Shown here: piece by piece, positions 1 to 10,644 of the stretch
Numbering within the stretch: position 1 is the stretch's first letter
Layout of the letters: every line of letters begins with the position of its first letter
Assembly (NCBI GenBank): GCA_030710605.1
Contig: CP092863.1
Span: forward strand, 139,098,994 to 139,162,993
DNA from: Cordylochernes scorpioides
Taxonomy: Eukaryota > Arthropoda > Arachnida > Pseudoscorpiones > Chernetidae
Direction of reading: 5' to 3'
Length of the DNA: 64,000 nucleotides
Position numbers and translations under genes: made by a program
Notes under the pieces: generated by a model
The model's input: only the letters and a program-made list of their open reading frames with translations
Databases searched by the model: none
What the model was told of the DNA's origin: nothing

Positions 1-165
1 GTTTCCTATACCCTTGTTCCCAAAGATTACATAAATTCCAGGAGTCCAATTCCATATATGTTGTTTTTGTTTGGGAGAGGCTGCTGCTTATCATCAAACA
101 GCTCAAGGTGGGACTCTCATGGAATTTGTATAATCTTTGGGGATAAGAAACAACACAGCAATACA
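1..165. repeat. Two facing fragments of non-LTR family G 3' ends
   Basis: The first ~50 bases resemble the 3' end of retrotransposon family G in - orientation (the 'ACAAATTCCATGAGT'-like tail). Bases 70-160 resemble the same tail in + orientation and end in the TAAGAAACAAC motif. Family G recurs at 245-530, 4500-4680, 10440-10545 and 13370-13430. Both fragments are short and degenerate, with no intact coding capacity. Confidence 0.5.
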
Positions 166-244
166 ATTATAATTTAAAAGTTTGACTTTAAAATTCTATT
201 GTAATACCAAAGTTGATTTTATAAAAGGGGCTAAAAGTATCTTC

Positions 245-530
245 CAGTTTTTATTCTAGATATAACCTGTTGTTTCTTATCCCCTTGTGTAAAGATTACA
301 CGAATTCCATGAGTTCATGTTCCTCGAGCTGTTTTATGATAAGCAGCGGCCTCTCCCAAAGGTCCTGTTTAGTACATCTAAAACAAGCCAAAATGTGTTC
401 TGGAGCTGCAGGTGCCAAGCTACATTTTGGACAAATAGGGTAGATTAACCTAGATGCGTGTGTTGTAGGTGTACCTGTTCTTTGCCGGGGAAATGGTGAG
501 TTATCACCAGGGCCATGTGCGATGACCACT
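245..530 (-). mobile_element. Non-LTR retrotransposon 3' end, family G (5'-truncated)
   Basis: Reading the - strand from 529 to 296 gives about 77 residues ending in LIIKQLEEHELMEFV. They include a CPKC-x12-H-x3-C arrangement, the zinc-knuckle tail typical of the C-terminus of RNase-H-bearing non-LTR elements. The remainder to about 245 is 3' UTR. Only this C-terminus is present, so it is a dead, 5'-truncated copy. It ends about 25 bp upstream of a VPS50 exon. Confidence 0.6.
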
Positions 531-552
531 TTGCCTCAGCTGTTGGTGTTAG

Positions 553-660
553 GAGAACCTGAATGAGAACATCCTCAGCAATAAACTCCGGACTGTCATC
601 AAGCGGGCCGAGGAGACCCTCATCCTGCTCAATGGAGACTTGGAGGACTCCAGACATAAG
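553..660 (+). CDS. VPS50: VPS50 (syndetin) exon, sixth from last
   Basis: This exon encodes 36 residues (ENLNENILSNKLRT... ending EDSRHK) between a TTAG acceptor and a GTACTG donor, in phase 0. The segment LSNKLRTxIKRxEExLIxL aligns with the metazoan syndetin stretch that lies just before its conserved C-terminal region. The next exons continue that protein in the right order and phase. Syndetin replaces VPS54 in the EARP tether, a GARP relative made with VPS51-53, and acts in recycling from endosomes to the plasma membrane. The preceding exons lie outside the window. The acceptor is only ~25 bp from a retrotransposon fragment, and the donor is 16 bp from an expanded MITE. Confidence 0.72.
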
Positions 661-676
661 GTACTGCCTGGATCTA

Positions 677-3519
677 CACTCATAGACAAAACTTAAGGAA
701 GTTGTACCTTTCAGCATGTATATCGAGATTCAGACAATAACTCTGAAAGATATTACAGTGAATTTATTAAATACACACGAGATAACCAAGTGTGAACAAA
801 ACTTAAGGAAGTTGTACCTTTCAGCATGTATATCGAGATTCAGACAATAACTCTGAAAGATATTACAGTGAATTTATTGAAGACACACGAGATAACCAAG
901 TGTGAACAAAACTTAAGGAGGTTGTACCTTTCAGCATGTATATCGGGATTCAGACAATAACTGAAAGATATTACAGTGAATTTATTGAAGACACATGAGA
1001 TAACCAAGTGTGAACAAAACTTAAGGAAGTTATACTTTTCAGCATGTATATCGGGATTCAGACAATAACTCTGAAAGATATTACAGTGAATTTATTGAAG
1101 ACACACGAGATAACCAAGTGTGAACAAAACTTAAGGAAGTTGTACCGTTCAGCATGTATATCGGGATTCAGACAATAACTCTGAAAGATATTACAGTGAA
1201 TTTATTGAAGACACACGAGATAACCAAGTGTGAACAAAACTTAAGGAGGTTGTACCTTTCAGCATGTATATCGGGATTCAGACAATAACTGAAAGATATT
1301 ACAGTGAATTTATTGAAGACACATGAGATAACCAAGTGTGAACAAAACTTAAGGAAGTTATACTTTTCAGCATGTATATCGGGATTCAGACAATAACTCT
1401 GAAAGATATTACAGTGAATTTATTGAAGACACACGAGATAACCAAGTGTGAACAAAACTTAAGGAAGTTATTCCTTTCAGCATGTATATCGGGATTCAGA
1501 CAATAACTCTGAAAGATATTACAGCGAATTTATTGAAGACACACGAGATAACCAAGTGTGAACAAAACTTAAGGAAGTTATACCTTTCAGCATGTATATC
1601 GGGATTCAGGCAATAACTCTGAAAGATATTACAGCGAATTTATTGAAGACACACGAGATAACCAAGTGTGAACAAAACTTAAGGAAGTTATACCTTTCAG
1701 CATGTATATCGGGATTCAGACAATAACTCTGAAAGATATTACAGCGAATTTATTGAAGACACACGAGATAACCAAGTGTGAACAAAACTTAAGTAAGTTG
1801 TACCTTTTAGCATGTATATCGGGATTGAGACAATAACTCTGAAAGATATTACAGTGAATTTATTGAAGACACACGAGATAACCAAGTGTGAACAAAACTT
1901 AAGGAAGTTGTACCTTTTAGCATGTATATCGGGATTGAGACAATAACTCTGAAAGATATTACAGTGAATTTATTGAAGACACACAAGATAACCAAGTGTG
2001 AACAAAACTTAAGGAAGTTGTACCTTTTAGCATGTATATCGGGATTGAGACAATAACTCTGAAAGATATTACAGTGAATTTATTGAAGACACACAAGATA
2101 ACCAAGTGTGAACAAAACTTAAGGAAGTTGTACCTTTCAGCATGTATATCGGGATTGAGACAATAACTCTGAAAGATATTACAGTGAATTTATTGAAGAC
2201 ACACGAGATAACCAAGTGTGAACAAAACTTAAGGAAGTTGTACCTTTTACCATGTATATCGGGATTGAGACAATAACTCTGAAAGATATTACAGTGAATT
2301 TATTGAAGACACACAAGATAACCAAGTGTGAACAAAACTTAAGGAAGTTGTACCTTTCAGCATGTATATCGGGATTGAGACAATAACTCTGAAAGATATT
2401 ACAGTGAATTTATTGAAGACACACGAGATAACCAAGTGTGAACAAAACTTAAGGAAGTTGTACCTTTCAGCATGTATATCGGGATTCAGACAATAACTCT
2501 GAAAGATATTACAGTGAATTTATTAAAGACACACAAGATAACCAAGTGTGAACAAAACTTAAGGAAGTTGTACCTTTTAGCATGTATATCGGTATCCAGA
2601 CAATAACTCTGAAAGATATTACAGTGAATTTATTAAAGACACACAAGATAACCAAGTGTGAACAAAACTTAAGGAAGTTGTACCTTTTAGTATGTATATC
2701 GGGATTCAAACAATAACTCTGAAAGATATTACAGTGACCTTTATTGAAGACACACGAGATAACCAAGTGTGAACAAAACTTAAGGAAGTTGTACCTTTCA
2801 GCATGTATATCGGGATTGAGACAATAACTCTGAAAGATATTACAGTGAATTTATTGAAGACACACGAGATAACCAAGTGTGAACAAAACTTAAGGAAGTT
2901 GTACCTTTCAGCATGTATATCGGGATTGAGACAATAACTCTGAAAGATATTACAGTGAATTTATTGAAGACACACGAGATAACCAAGTGTGAACAAAACT
3001 TAAGGAAGTTGTACCTTTCAGCATGTATATCGGGATTGAGACAATAACTCTGAAAGATATTACAGTGAATTTATTGAAGACACACGAGATAACCAAGTGT
3101 GAACAAAACTTAAGGAAGTTGTACCTTTCAGCATGTATATCGGGATTGAGACAATAACTCTGAAAGATATTACAGTGAATTTATTGAAGACACACAAGAT
3201 AACCAAGTGTGAACAAAACTTAAGGAAGTTGTACCTTTCAGCATGTATATCGGGATTCAGACAATAACTCTGAAAGATATTACAGTGAATTTATTAAAGA
3301 CACACAAGATAACCAAGTGTGAACAAAACTTAAGGAAGTTGTACCTTTTAGTATGTATATCGGGATTCAAACAATAACTCTGAAAGATATTACAGTGACC
3401 TTTATTGAAGACACACGAGATAACCAAGTGTGAACAAAATTTCCTTTGTCTCCTTAAAAAAAAAAAAAAACCCGGCGACATCAAAGACTTTTTACTTTCT
3501 TAAGTTTTGTCCATGAGTA
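677..3519 (+). repeat. MITE-1 copy internally expanded into ~25 tandem 109-bp units
   Basis: The element is bounded on the left by TA + CACTCATAGACAAAACTT and on the right by AAGTTTTGTCCATGAGTA + TA, an inverted-repeat pair. Simple copies elsewhere (10918-11114, 50429-50632) are about 200 bp. Here the left part (from ACAAAACTTAAGGAAG to ATAACCAAGTGTGA) is repeated head to tail about 25 times. Block duplications are visible: a unit lacking CTCT in ATAACTCTGAAAG, followed by a GTTATACTTTTC unit, occurs near 910-1040 and again near 1240-1365. The array lies entirely within a VPS50 intron. Confidence 0.85.
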
Positions 3520-3569
3520 TATAATGAAATAACTAAGACACCTCTCAGAGGAAGTTTGTTAGTAGTGGA

Positions 3570-4045
3570 AAAGTAGTGGTCTAAACCATTGATTTTCCAC
3601 AGTCATGACCCCAGATCAAATCCTGCATTGGGCACTTTTTTTTTCTTCTTCTTCAAAAATTGCTTCAATGGGCCCCTGAATCTTGCCAAATTCCAACTAC
3701 TCCATTGGAGTACAAGTAACCAAATGGGGCTCTGGCACACTTGTAACTGCAAAAGTATATCTGCTTTCTATGTGTGTATATATAGTGTTGAAAAGAGAGC
3801 AATCCATTTTGGAATATATCAAATAACAAATAATTACGATCCAAGATAATAATTCCAATAAGAATATTGGAATATTTCTATGAGACAAATCGCCCATCTT
3901 CTTCTATTCAAACCTTATAAATGTCGAACTGCTTTTCACATGTGTAGACATGTGGTGCACTTACAGTAAAAGCAGTCGCTAACTACCCACCATGATAATC
4001 ATGGCCTGTACCACATGTACTAGGGATAAGCAAAAAAAAACAAAA
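3570..4045 (+). mobile_element. SINE-1 copy, degenerate
   Basis: The order is a tRNA-like head (GTGGTCTAAACC... then GACCCCAGATCAAATCC), a T-rich linker, the central TTGGAGTACAAGTAACCAAATG body, and the tail with CATGATAATCATGG and ACTAGGGATAAGC followed by an A-rich stretch. A ~170-bp segment (about 3780-3910) interrupts the body. It matches no other repeat family that I recognise here. Confidence 0.65.
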
Positions 4046-4128
4046 AACTTTATAAATAAATCATCCACGTGAAGAAGGAGTATCAAGGTATTTAATGTGT
4101 AGATATGAGGTGTACTTACAGTAAAAGC

Positions 4129-4195
4129 TGTCTTGTTGTTTCTTATCTCCTTGTGCAAAGATTGCACAAATTCCATGAATTGGATGCATTAAACT
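4129..4195 (-). repeat. Family G retrotransposon 3'-tail fragment
   Basis: A short copy of the family G tail (TTGTTTCTTATC...CACAAATTCCATGA) lies between two SINE-1 copies. There is no coding potential. Confidence 0.5.
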
Positions 4196-4207
4196 TTATC
4201 ATTAAAA

Positions 4208-4478
4208 AGCTTAGGGGGTCGGTGGAAGGCTGGTTAAACCGTTTGGTTTTCGACCACTACGACCCAGCTTCGATTCCCGCATTGGACACTTTTTTTCTGT
4301 TTAAAAAAAAAAAAAATGCTCCAATGGCCCCCGATTCTTGCAAAAGTCCAACCCCACCAGCAAGTGCAAGTAACCAAACAGGGCTCTGACACATTTGTAA
4401 GTGCAAAGTCGAACTGCTTTTCACATGTGTAGACATGTGGTGCGCTTACAGTAAAAGCAGTCACTAACTACCCAGAGA
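4208..4478 (+). mobile_element. SINE-1, near full length
   Basis: This is a tRNA-derived SINE. A pol III A-box-like region occurs in GTCGGTGGAAGGCTGG, and a B-box-like region in the GACCCAGCTTCGATTCCCGC segment. An oligo-A linker follows, then the conserved body TCTTGCAAAAGTCCAACCCC, and then a hairpin segment built from CGAACTGCTTTT and its complement AAAAGCAGTC. The extreme tail is cut short here. Confidence 0.75.
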
Positions 4479-4499
4479 TAAGAAAGAAGAAGATTAAAA

Positions 4500-4685
4500 A
4501 GCTTCAGGAGCATGGACTCATGGAATTTGTGTATTATACACAAATTCCATTAGTTCATGCTTCTTGAGCTGTTTGATGATAAGCAATGGCCTCTCCCAAA
4601 GGTCCTGTTTAGTGTATCTAATACAAGCCAAAATGTGTTATGAAGCTGCAGGGTCCAAGCTACATTATGGGCAAGTGGAGAGATG
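4500..4685 (-). repeat. Family G retrotransposon 3' end fragment
   Basis: This is homologous to 260-420: same order of CACAAATTCCATTAG, CTTGAGCTGTTT and CTCTCCCAAAGGTCCTG. It is a truncated non-LTR tail with the reading frame degraded. Confidence 0.55.
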
Positions 4686-4689
4686 ATTT

Positions 4690-4980
4690 TGTTGTTATTT
4701 CCTATCTTCTTTATAATTTTAGAATTTCTTTAGAATTTTGATGTTATTTACCCAAGTTACTTTTATAATATAATTGCTTATATAATATAAGGCTGTAAGA
4801 ATGAGATTCTACTGTATGCTTTATTAAAAAAATACAACAACAAAAAGTCTTTATTAAAGACAATTGTCCCATACAGGATTCATACAGATACAGAAGTAAA
4901 CATAACAGTTATTTACAGAAAATGGAGGTTAACATCGACCTTTCCCCCTAAGTTGGATCCCTCTTCTGTGTTATGTCTTG
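4690..4980. other. Stretch with no recognised feature
   Basis: AT-rich sequence with an A-run near 4826. I see no exon-like open frame and no repeat shared with the rest of the window. Confidence 0.4.
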
Positions 4981-4982
4981 AT

Positions 4983-5297
4983 AAGGGGTCGTTGGAAGGG
5001 TGGTCTAAACCTTTGGTTTTTGACCACTACAATTCTGAATCGAATCCCGCATTAGGCACTTTTCCTAATTTAAAAAAAAAATACTCCAATGAACCCTGAT
5101 TCTTGCAAAAGTCCAACCCCACCAGCAAGTGCAAGTAACCAAATGGGGCTCTGCAACATTTGTAAGTGCAAAGTCGAACTGCTTTTCACATGTGTAGATA
5201 TGTGGTGCACTTACAGTAAAAGCAGTTGGCAAATTTTACCCACCATGATTATCATGGCCTGTACCATGTGTACTAGGAATAATTAAAAAAAAAAAAA
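4983..5297 (+). mobile_element. SINE-1, full length
   Basis: All SINE-1 blocks are present in order: tRNA-like head (GGTCGTTGGAAGGGTGG to CGAATCCCGC), A-rich linker, TTGCAAAAGTCCAACCCC body, conserved hairpin at about 5175-5225, the near-palindrome CCATGATTATCATGG, and the ACTAGGAATAA + poly(A) end. Confidence 0.8.
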
Positions 5298-5299
5298 CC

Positions 5300-5395
5300 T
5301 TTTTATGACGATGGTAACAATGTTGTTTCTGAAACATCATACACTATTTATTTATTTGGATTTGGTCTTATTACCTTGTGTTTTTATGAATAAGA
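5300..5395 (+). repeat. Short repeat shared with 13018-13100
   Basis: The block GATGGTAACAA...ACACTATTTATTTATTTGG...TTACCTTGTGTTT occurs here and at 13018-13100 in the same orientation. It looks like a retrotransposon 3' UTR fragment; the family is unknown. Confidence 0.45.
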
Positions 5396-5578
5396 TTATA
5401 TAAATGAATGAGTAAATATGCATAATATTTCTTCTTCTTTCTTATCTCCACTCAATCACACTAAGGTATCAAGCTTGTAAAGCTTGAGATTTTTGATGGT
5501 GTCTGCCAGGGAAGAGTAGAGCTCATCAATGGATGAGTCAATACAGTCAATTATATGTGCATAATATTTGATAAATAT

Positions 5579-5754
5579 CAGTTGAACCTCCATGAGAGGA
5601 CACTCGCGCTAGAGGACACCTCTTTACAATGGACAGTTTTCATTTACAAAAATACCATTTTTACTATTTAGCAAATCTCCCATAAGAGGACACCTCTCCC
5701 ATAAAGGAAACTTCGGCTTTACAATTAGGTGCCCTTTACAGGGAGGTTCTAGTG
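5579..5754 (+). mobile_element. MITE-2 (pogo/Tigger-like), single copy
   Basis: The left end CAGTTGAACCTCCATGAGAG and right end GGAGGTTCTAGTG form an inverted repeat. The right end is followed by TA. The internal sequence carries GAGGACACTC and ATTTAGCAAATCTCCC. TIRs starting CAGTRGAACCTC and a TA target are typical of pogo/Tigger-type elements. No transposase is encoded. Confidence 0.65.
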
Positions 5755-5771
5755 TATATATGATAAATACA

Positions 5772-8052
5772 AGGTCTCAAGGCCGCAGCCTTGCAGAAAA
5801 TCGACATGGACCCAGAACTTTACACACCCAAGATAGAGGACATTGCGACCGCTGTGATAGAGATGTATGAGGACATCTGAGGCTCATCATTGGACACAAC
5901 AACAACAACAATACAGTATACACACCCAAGATAGAGGACATTGCGACCGCTGTGATAGAGATGTATGAGAACATCTGAGGCTCATCATTGGACACAACAA
6001 CAACAACAATACACTATACACACCCAAGATAGAGGACATTGCCACCGCTGTGATAGAGATGTATGAGAACATCTGAGGCTCATCATTGGACACAACAACA
6101 ACAACAATACAGTATACACACCCAAGATAGAGGACATTGTGACCGCTGTGATAGAGATGTATGAGAACATCTGAAGCTCATCATTGGACACAACAACAAT
6201 ACAGTATACACACCCAAGATAGAGGACATTGCGACCGCTGTGATAGAGATGTATGAGAACATCTGAGGCTCATCATTGGACACAACAACAACAACAACAA
6301 TACAGTATACACACCCAAGATAGAGGACATTGCGACCGCTGTGATAGAGATGTATGAGAATATCTGAGGCTCATCATTGGACAAAACAACAACAACAATA
6401 CAGTATACACACCCAAGATAGAGGACATTGCGACCGCTGTGATAGAGATGTATGAGAACATCTGAGGCTCATCATTGGACACAACAACAACAACAATACA
6501 GTATACACACCCAAGATAGAGGACATTGCGACCGCTGTGATAGAGATGTATGAGAACATCTGAGGCTCATCATTGGACACAACAACAACAACAATACAGT
6601 ATACACACCCAAGATAGAGGACATTGCGACCGCTGTGATAGAGATGTATGAGAACATCTGAGGCTCATCATTGGACACAACAACAACAACAATACAGTAT
6701 ACACACCCAAGATAGAGGACATTGCGACCGCTGTGATAGAGATGTATGAGAACATCTGAGGCTCATCATTGGACACAACAACAACAACAATACAGTATAC
6801 ACACCCAAGATAGAGGACATTGCGACCGCTGTGATAGAGATGTATGAGAACATCTGAGGCTCATCATTGGACACAACAACAACAACAATACAGTATACAC
6901 ACCCAAGATAGAGGACATTGCGACCGCTGTGATAGAGATGTATGAGAACATCTGAGGCTCATCATTGGACACAACAACAACAACAATACAGTATACACAC
7001 CCAAGATAGAGGACATTGCGACCGCTGTGATAGAGATGTATGAGAACATCTGAGGCTCATCATTGGACACAACAACAACAACAATACAGTATACACACCC
7101 AAGATAGAGGACATTGTGACCGCTGTGATAGAGATGTATGAGAACATCTGAAGCTCATCATTGGACACAACAACAATACAGTATACACACCCAAGATAGA
7201 GGACATTGCGACCGCTGTGATAGAGATGTATGAGAACATCTGAGGCTCATCATTGGACACAACAACAACAACAACAATACAGTATACACACCCAAGATAG
7301 AGGACATTGCGACCGCTGTAATAGAGATGTATGAGAACATCTGAGGCTCATCATTGGACACAACAACAACAACAATACAGTATACACACCCAAGATAGAG
7401 GACATTGCGACCGCTGTGATAGAGATGTATGAGAACATCTGAGGCTCATCATTGGACACAACAACAACAACAACAATACAGTATACACACCCAAGATAGA
7501 GGACATTGCGACCGCTGTAATAGAGATGTATGAGAACATCTGAGGCTCATCATTGGACACAACAACAATACAGTATACACACCCAAGATAGAGGACATTG
7601 CGACCGCTGTGATAGAGATGTATGAGGACATCTGAGGTTCATCATTGGACACAACAACAACAACAATACAGTATACACACCCAAGATAGAGGACAATGCG
7701 ACTGCTGTGATAGAGATGTATGAGGACATCTGAGGTTCATCATTGGACACAACAACAACAACAATACAGTATACACACCCAAGATAGAGGACATTGTGAC
7801 TGCTGTGATAGAGATGTATGAGGACATCTGAGGCTTATCATTGGACACAACAACAACAACAATACAGTATACACACCCAAGATAGAGGACATTGCGACTG
7901 CTGTGATAGAGATGTATGAGAACATCTGAGGCTCATCATTGGACACAACAACAACAACAATACAGTATACACACCCAAGATAGAGGACATTGCGACTGCT
8001 GTGATAGAGATGTATGAGAACATCTGAGGCTCATCATTGGACACAACAACAA
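5772..8052 (+). repeat. 98-bp tandem array (~23 units) made of a non-LTR retrotransposon 3' end
   Basis: The array opens with a longer 5'-truncated unit (GCAGCCTTGCAGAAAATCGA) and then repeats the terminal ~98 bp about 23 times, in units of 92-101 bp. Each unit reads, on +, YTPKIEDIATAVIEMYENI, a stop, a short 3' UTR and then (CAA)n. The 3' end of the I-like element at 44,395-44,535 has the same order: GCAGCCTTGCAGAAAATTGA, a YTSKLVYIAAAAVIEMHGDI terminus, and CAACAAC. The array is therefore reiterated retrotransposon C-terminus plus tail. Length variation is mostly in the number of CAA triplets. It lies in the VPS50 intron. Confidence 0.85.
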
Positions 8053-8054
8053 CA

Positions 8055-8165
8055 AGGTCTTCATTGTTGGTTCCCACTGTGGGAAAGACTCCACCAACAG
8101 TGGACTGCAGAGTTCTTTCCCCAGAGTTGTGTCCCCAGTAGCTAACATAGAAGGTTGTGGTGTCA
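8055..8165 (-). repeat. Repeat fragment shared with 45,665-45,770
   Basis: The segment with GGGAAAGACTCCACCAACAG and GTTCTTTCCCCAGAG matches GGGAAAGACTCCGTCACCGA and GTTCTTTCCCACAGAG near 45,697-45,745. It is probably another retrotransposon 3' end on the - strand, and it abuts the following VPS50 exon. Confidence 0.45.
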
Positions 8166-8187
8166 GGATAAGGTTCCAGCCCCACAG

Positions 8188-8264
8188 CTGTCCCCTGTGG
8201 TCGGACTACACAACGAAGAGAATCTCTTTGGTCTCAATGCCAGGATAGCTGCCACAGAGTCCCT
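8188..8264 (+). CDS. VPS50: VPS50 (syndetin) exon, fifth from last
   Basis: The 77-nt exon follows CCCCACAG and ends before GTAAGT, leaving two bases of a split codon. It encodes LSPVVGLHNEENLFGLNARI, then AATES and the first two bases of Leu. The segment corresponds to the syndetin stretch leading into the invariant ATESLVFLA block. The split codon is completed by the first base of the next exon. Only 57 bp of intron follow. Confidence 0.8.
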
Positions 8265-8321
8265 GTAAGTAGTCCGTCCTTCTATCTATCAATCCCAGCT
8301 GTATCCGACGGATGGTCCCAG

Positions 8322-8418
8322 GGTGTTCCTGGCCCAGCAGCTCTCCGTCCTCCAGTCCTACCTGGAGTCCCACATTCCTCCCTCCAAGAGAACCTTCCTC
8401 CAGCAGTTTCTCTCACAG
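8322..8418 (+). CDS. VPS50: VPS50 (syndetin) exon, fourth from last
   Basis: The 97-nt exon starts with one base that completes the Leu codon, giving ESLVFLAQQ, and ends SKRTFLQQFLSQ before GTACCT. The ESLVFLAQQ and FLQQF.SQ blocks are near-identical to vertebrate syndetin as I remember it, which anchors the identification of the whole gene. Several AG dinucleotides lie upstream; only the one at 8320-8321 keeps the frame with the previous exon. Confidence 0.85.
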
Positions 8419-8454
8419 GTACCTCTCTCTCTTTGAGCTCCTGGCCTAATGGTG

Positions 8455-9215
8455 AGCTTCTCTATCCTCTATGTAGCCTCAAGTTCCAGGCAAAGTTAGA
8501 CCTTCAAGTTGTAGGCAAAGTTTGATTTTCAAGTTGTAGGCAAAGTTTGACTCTAAAGTTGTAGGCAAAGTTTGATTTTTCAGTTGTAGGCAAAGTTTGA
8601 CTCCCCTTCAAGTTCCAGGCAGAGTCAGACCTTCAAGTTCCAGGCAGAGTCAGACCTTCAAGTTTCAGGCAGAGTCAGACCTTCAAGTTTCAGGCAGAGT
8701 CAAAAGTTAGACTTTCAAGTTCCGAACGAATTTTGACTTTCAAGTTTCAGGCAAAGTTAGAACTTAAAGTTGTAGGCAAAATTTGATTTTCAAGTTCTAG
8801 GCAAAGTTAGATTTTCAAGTTGTAGGCAGAGTCAAAAGTTAGACTTTCAAGTTCCGAGCAAAGTTTGACTTTCAAGTTTCAGGCAAAATTAAAACTTGAA
8901 GTTGTAAGCAAAGTTATAACATAAAGTTGTAGGCAAAGTTTGATTTTCAAGTTCCAGGCAAAGTTAGATTTTCAAGTTGTAGGCAGAGTCAAAAGTTAGA
9001 CTTTCAAGTTCCGAGCAAAGTTTGACTTTCAAGTTTCAGGCAAAATTAGAACTTAAAGTTGTAAGCAAAGTTATAACATAAAGTTTTAGGCAAAGTTTGA
9101 TTTTCAAGTTCTAGGCAAAGTTAGATTTTTAAGTTGTAGGCAGAGTCAAAAGTTAAACTTTCAAGTTCCGAGCGAAGTTTGACTTTCAAGTTTCAGGCAA
9201 AGTTAGAAAAAATCC
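8455..9215 (+). repeat. Degenerate ~30-bp minisatellite in VPS50 intron
   Basis: About 25 imperfect units of the form TTCAAGTTCCAGGCAAAGTT + GACT/AGAC. Two longer blocks, about 8700-8860 and 8990-9150, repeat the same order of variants (CCGAGCRAAGTTTGAC, then CAAAATTA, then AACATAAAG). This suggests block duplication of a roughly 155-170 bp higher-order unit. Confidence 0.7.
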
Positions 9216-9690
9216 TAAAATGTTGTTGGTCGAATTAAAGAAGTTGTTTTTGTTAGTGTCCATCCAAGTCGAGTTCAACTTTAGGTGAACAAATACTCCC
9301 CAATTTGATCTGTTGGTGAACTTCATTCTCAGCTCATCTAGTGAACTTCTGATAGCTTTCTTGATCCCATCCAGCCAGCTCATCGCAGGTCTCCTTCTTC
9401 CTTCAATTTTTCCCAACATCAATGTCTTTTTTAATACATTTGCATTCATTATATGTCAGAAGTAGATCAGTCTTTGTTTACCTATTTGGGATTCTAGGGA
9501 TCTAACAGGATTGATTTTATTGAAGATTGAAACATTTGACCTTTTATCTGTACCTGACACTCTGAGTAGCTTTCTCCACGTCCATATTTCAAAGATTTCA
9601 ATTCTTTTTCTTTCTTCTTTTCCAAGAGTCCAGCTCTCACATCCTTAAGTGACCACAGTGAATATCAATACCTCAACAATTATCATCTTC
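9216..9690. other. VPS50 intron, probable old non-LTR remnant on - strand
   Basis: The - strand frame over 9186-9449 includes LKKTLMLGKIEGRRRPAMSW and LDGIKKAI, resembling the segment of non-LTR proteins where 'GRR..GRPxxSWLDDIK' is common. The + strand shows no exon-like frame. This is a weak, unsupported family guess. Confidence 0.35.
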
Positions 9691-9692
9691 AT

Positions 9693-10007
9693 CTTTTTTT
9701 TTTTTGCTTATCCCTAGTACACGTGGTACAGGCCATGATAATCATGGTGGGTAGAAGTAGGCAATTGCTTTTACTGTAAGTGCACCACATGTCTACACAT
9801 GTGAAAAGCAGTTTGAATTTGCACTTACAAATGTGCCAGAGCCCCATTTGATTACTTGCACTCGCTGGTGGGGTTGGACTTTTGCAAGAATCGGGGGTCA
9901 TTGGAGCATTTTTTTTTTTAGTGAGAAAAAAGTGCCCAATGCGGGAATTGAACCCAGGTCGTAGTGGTTGAAAACCAACAGTTTAGACCATCCTTCCACT
10001 GACCCCC
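9693..10007 (-). mobile_element. SINE-1, near full length
   Basis: Inverted copy: tail (TTGCTTATCCCTAGTACACG) at the left, CCATGATAATCATGG, hairpin, body, T-run, and tRNA-like head ending GACCATCCTTCCACTGACCC at the right. It lies in the VPS50 intron. Confidence 0.8.
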
Positions 10008-10147
10008 TCATCTTCATCTTGAAATGCCTTTATCTTTCATATGTCTTGTCCAATTTCAGAAAACCACTTCTGTATAAAGCACTGCCGTGAAAACTATATG
10101 GACTAATTATCTACATGAGTTAGTTACTGTATGGAATAAAGATTAGA

Positions 10148-10570
10148 AGTGGCAGGGATTGGTAGACAAGTGATCTCAACTGTTGGTTTCTGACTGCTAC
10201 GATCCAGGGTTGAATTCCAAATTGGGAATTTTTTATGAATTGGAAAAAAATCCCAATGGCCGCTGATTCTTGCAAAAGTCCAACTCCACCAGCGAGTTTA
10301 AGTAACCAAATGGGGCTCTCTGGCACATTTGTAAGTACAAAATTTGAACTGTTTTTCACATATGTAGACATGTGGTACACTTACAGTAAAAGCCGTCGCT
10401 AACTACTACTTACCATCAATATCATGGCCTGTACCATGTATTGTTGATTTTGTTTCATATCCCTCTGTGTTAAGATTGCACAAATTCCATGAGTCCATGC
10501 TTCTCGAGCTGTTTAATGATAAGCAGTGGCATCTCCCAAAGAGTACCACATGTTCTAGGGCTAATAATTA
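10148..10570 (+). mobile_element. SINE-1 interrupted by a family G fragment
   Basis: The SINE runs from the head near 10148 to its tail at CCTGTACCATGTA (10,440), is interrupted by a ~105-bp family G retrotransposon tail, and resumes at AGTACCACATGTTCTAGGGC. The repeated GTACCAYATGT-like sequence at the two junctions looks like a target-site duplication, which dates the G insertion as younger than this SINE. Confidence 0.65.
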
Positions 10571-10644
10571 AAAAAAAGAGTTTGTATTTGTAAAAGAATT
10601 TGTATTTATAACTGAAGAGAGTAGAGCTGTGGATGTGTGTCCAG

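Noticed and set aside
677-3519. Regular direct repeats that could suggest a CRISPR array
   Set aside because: Units are contiguous and homologous over their whole length, with no unique spacers, in a eukaryotic intron bounded by TIRs.
5777-8185. Two dozen similar - strand ORFs (MSNDEPQMFSYISITAVAM type)
   Set aside because: They are the reverse-strand shadow of the 98-bp tandem array. The meaningful frame is on + and is only a retrotransposon C-terminus.
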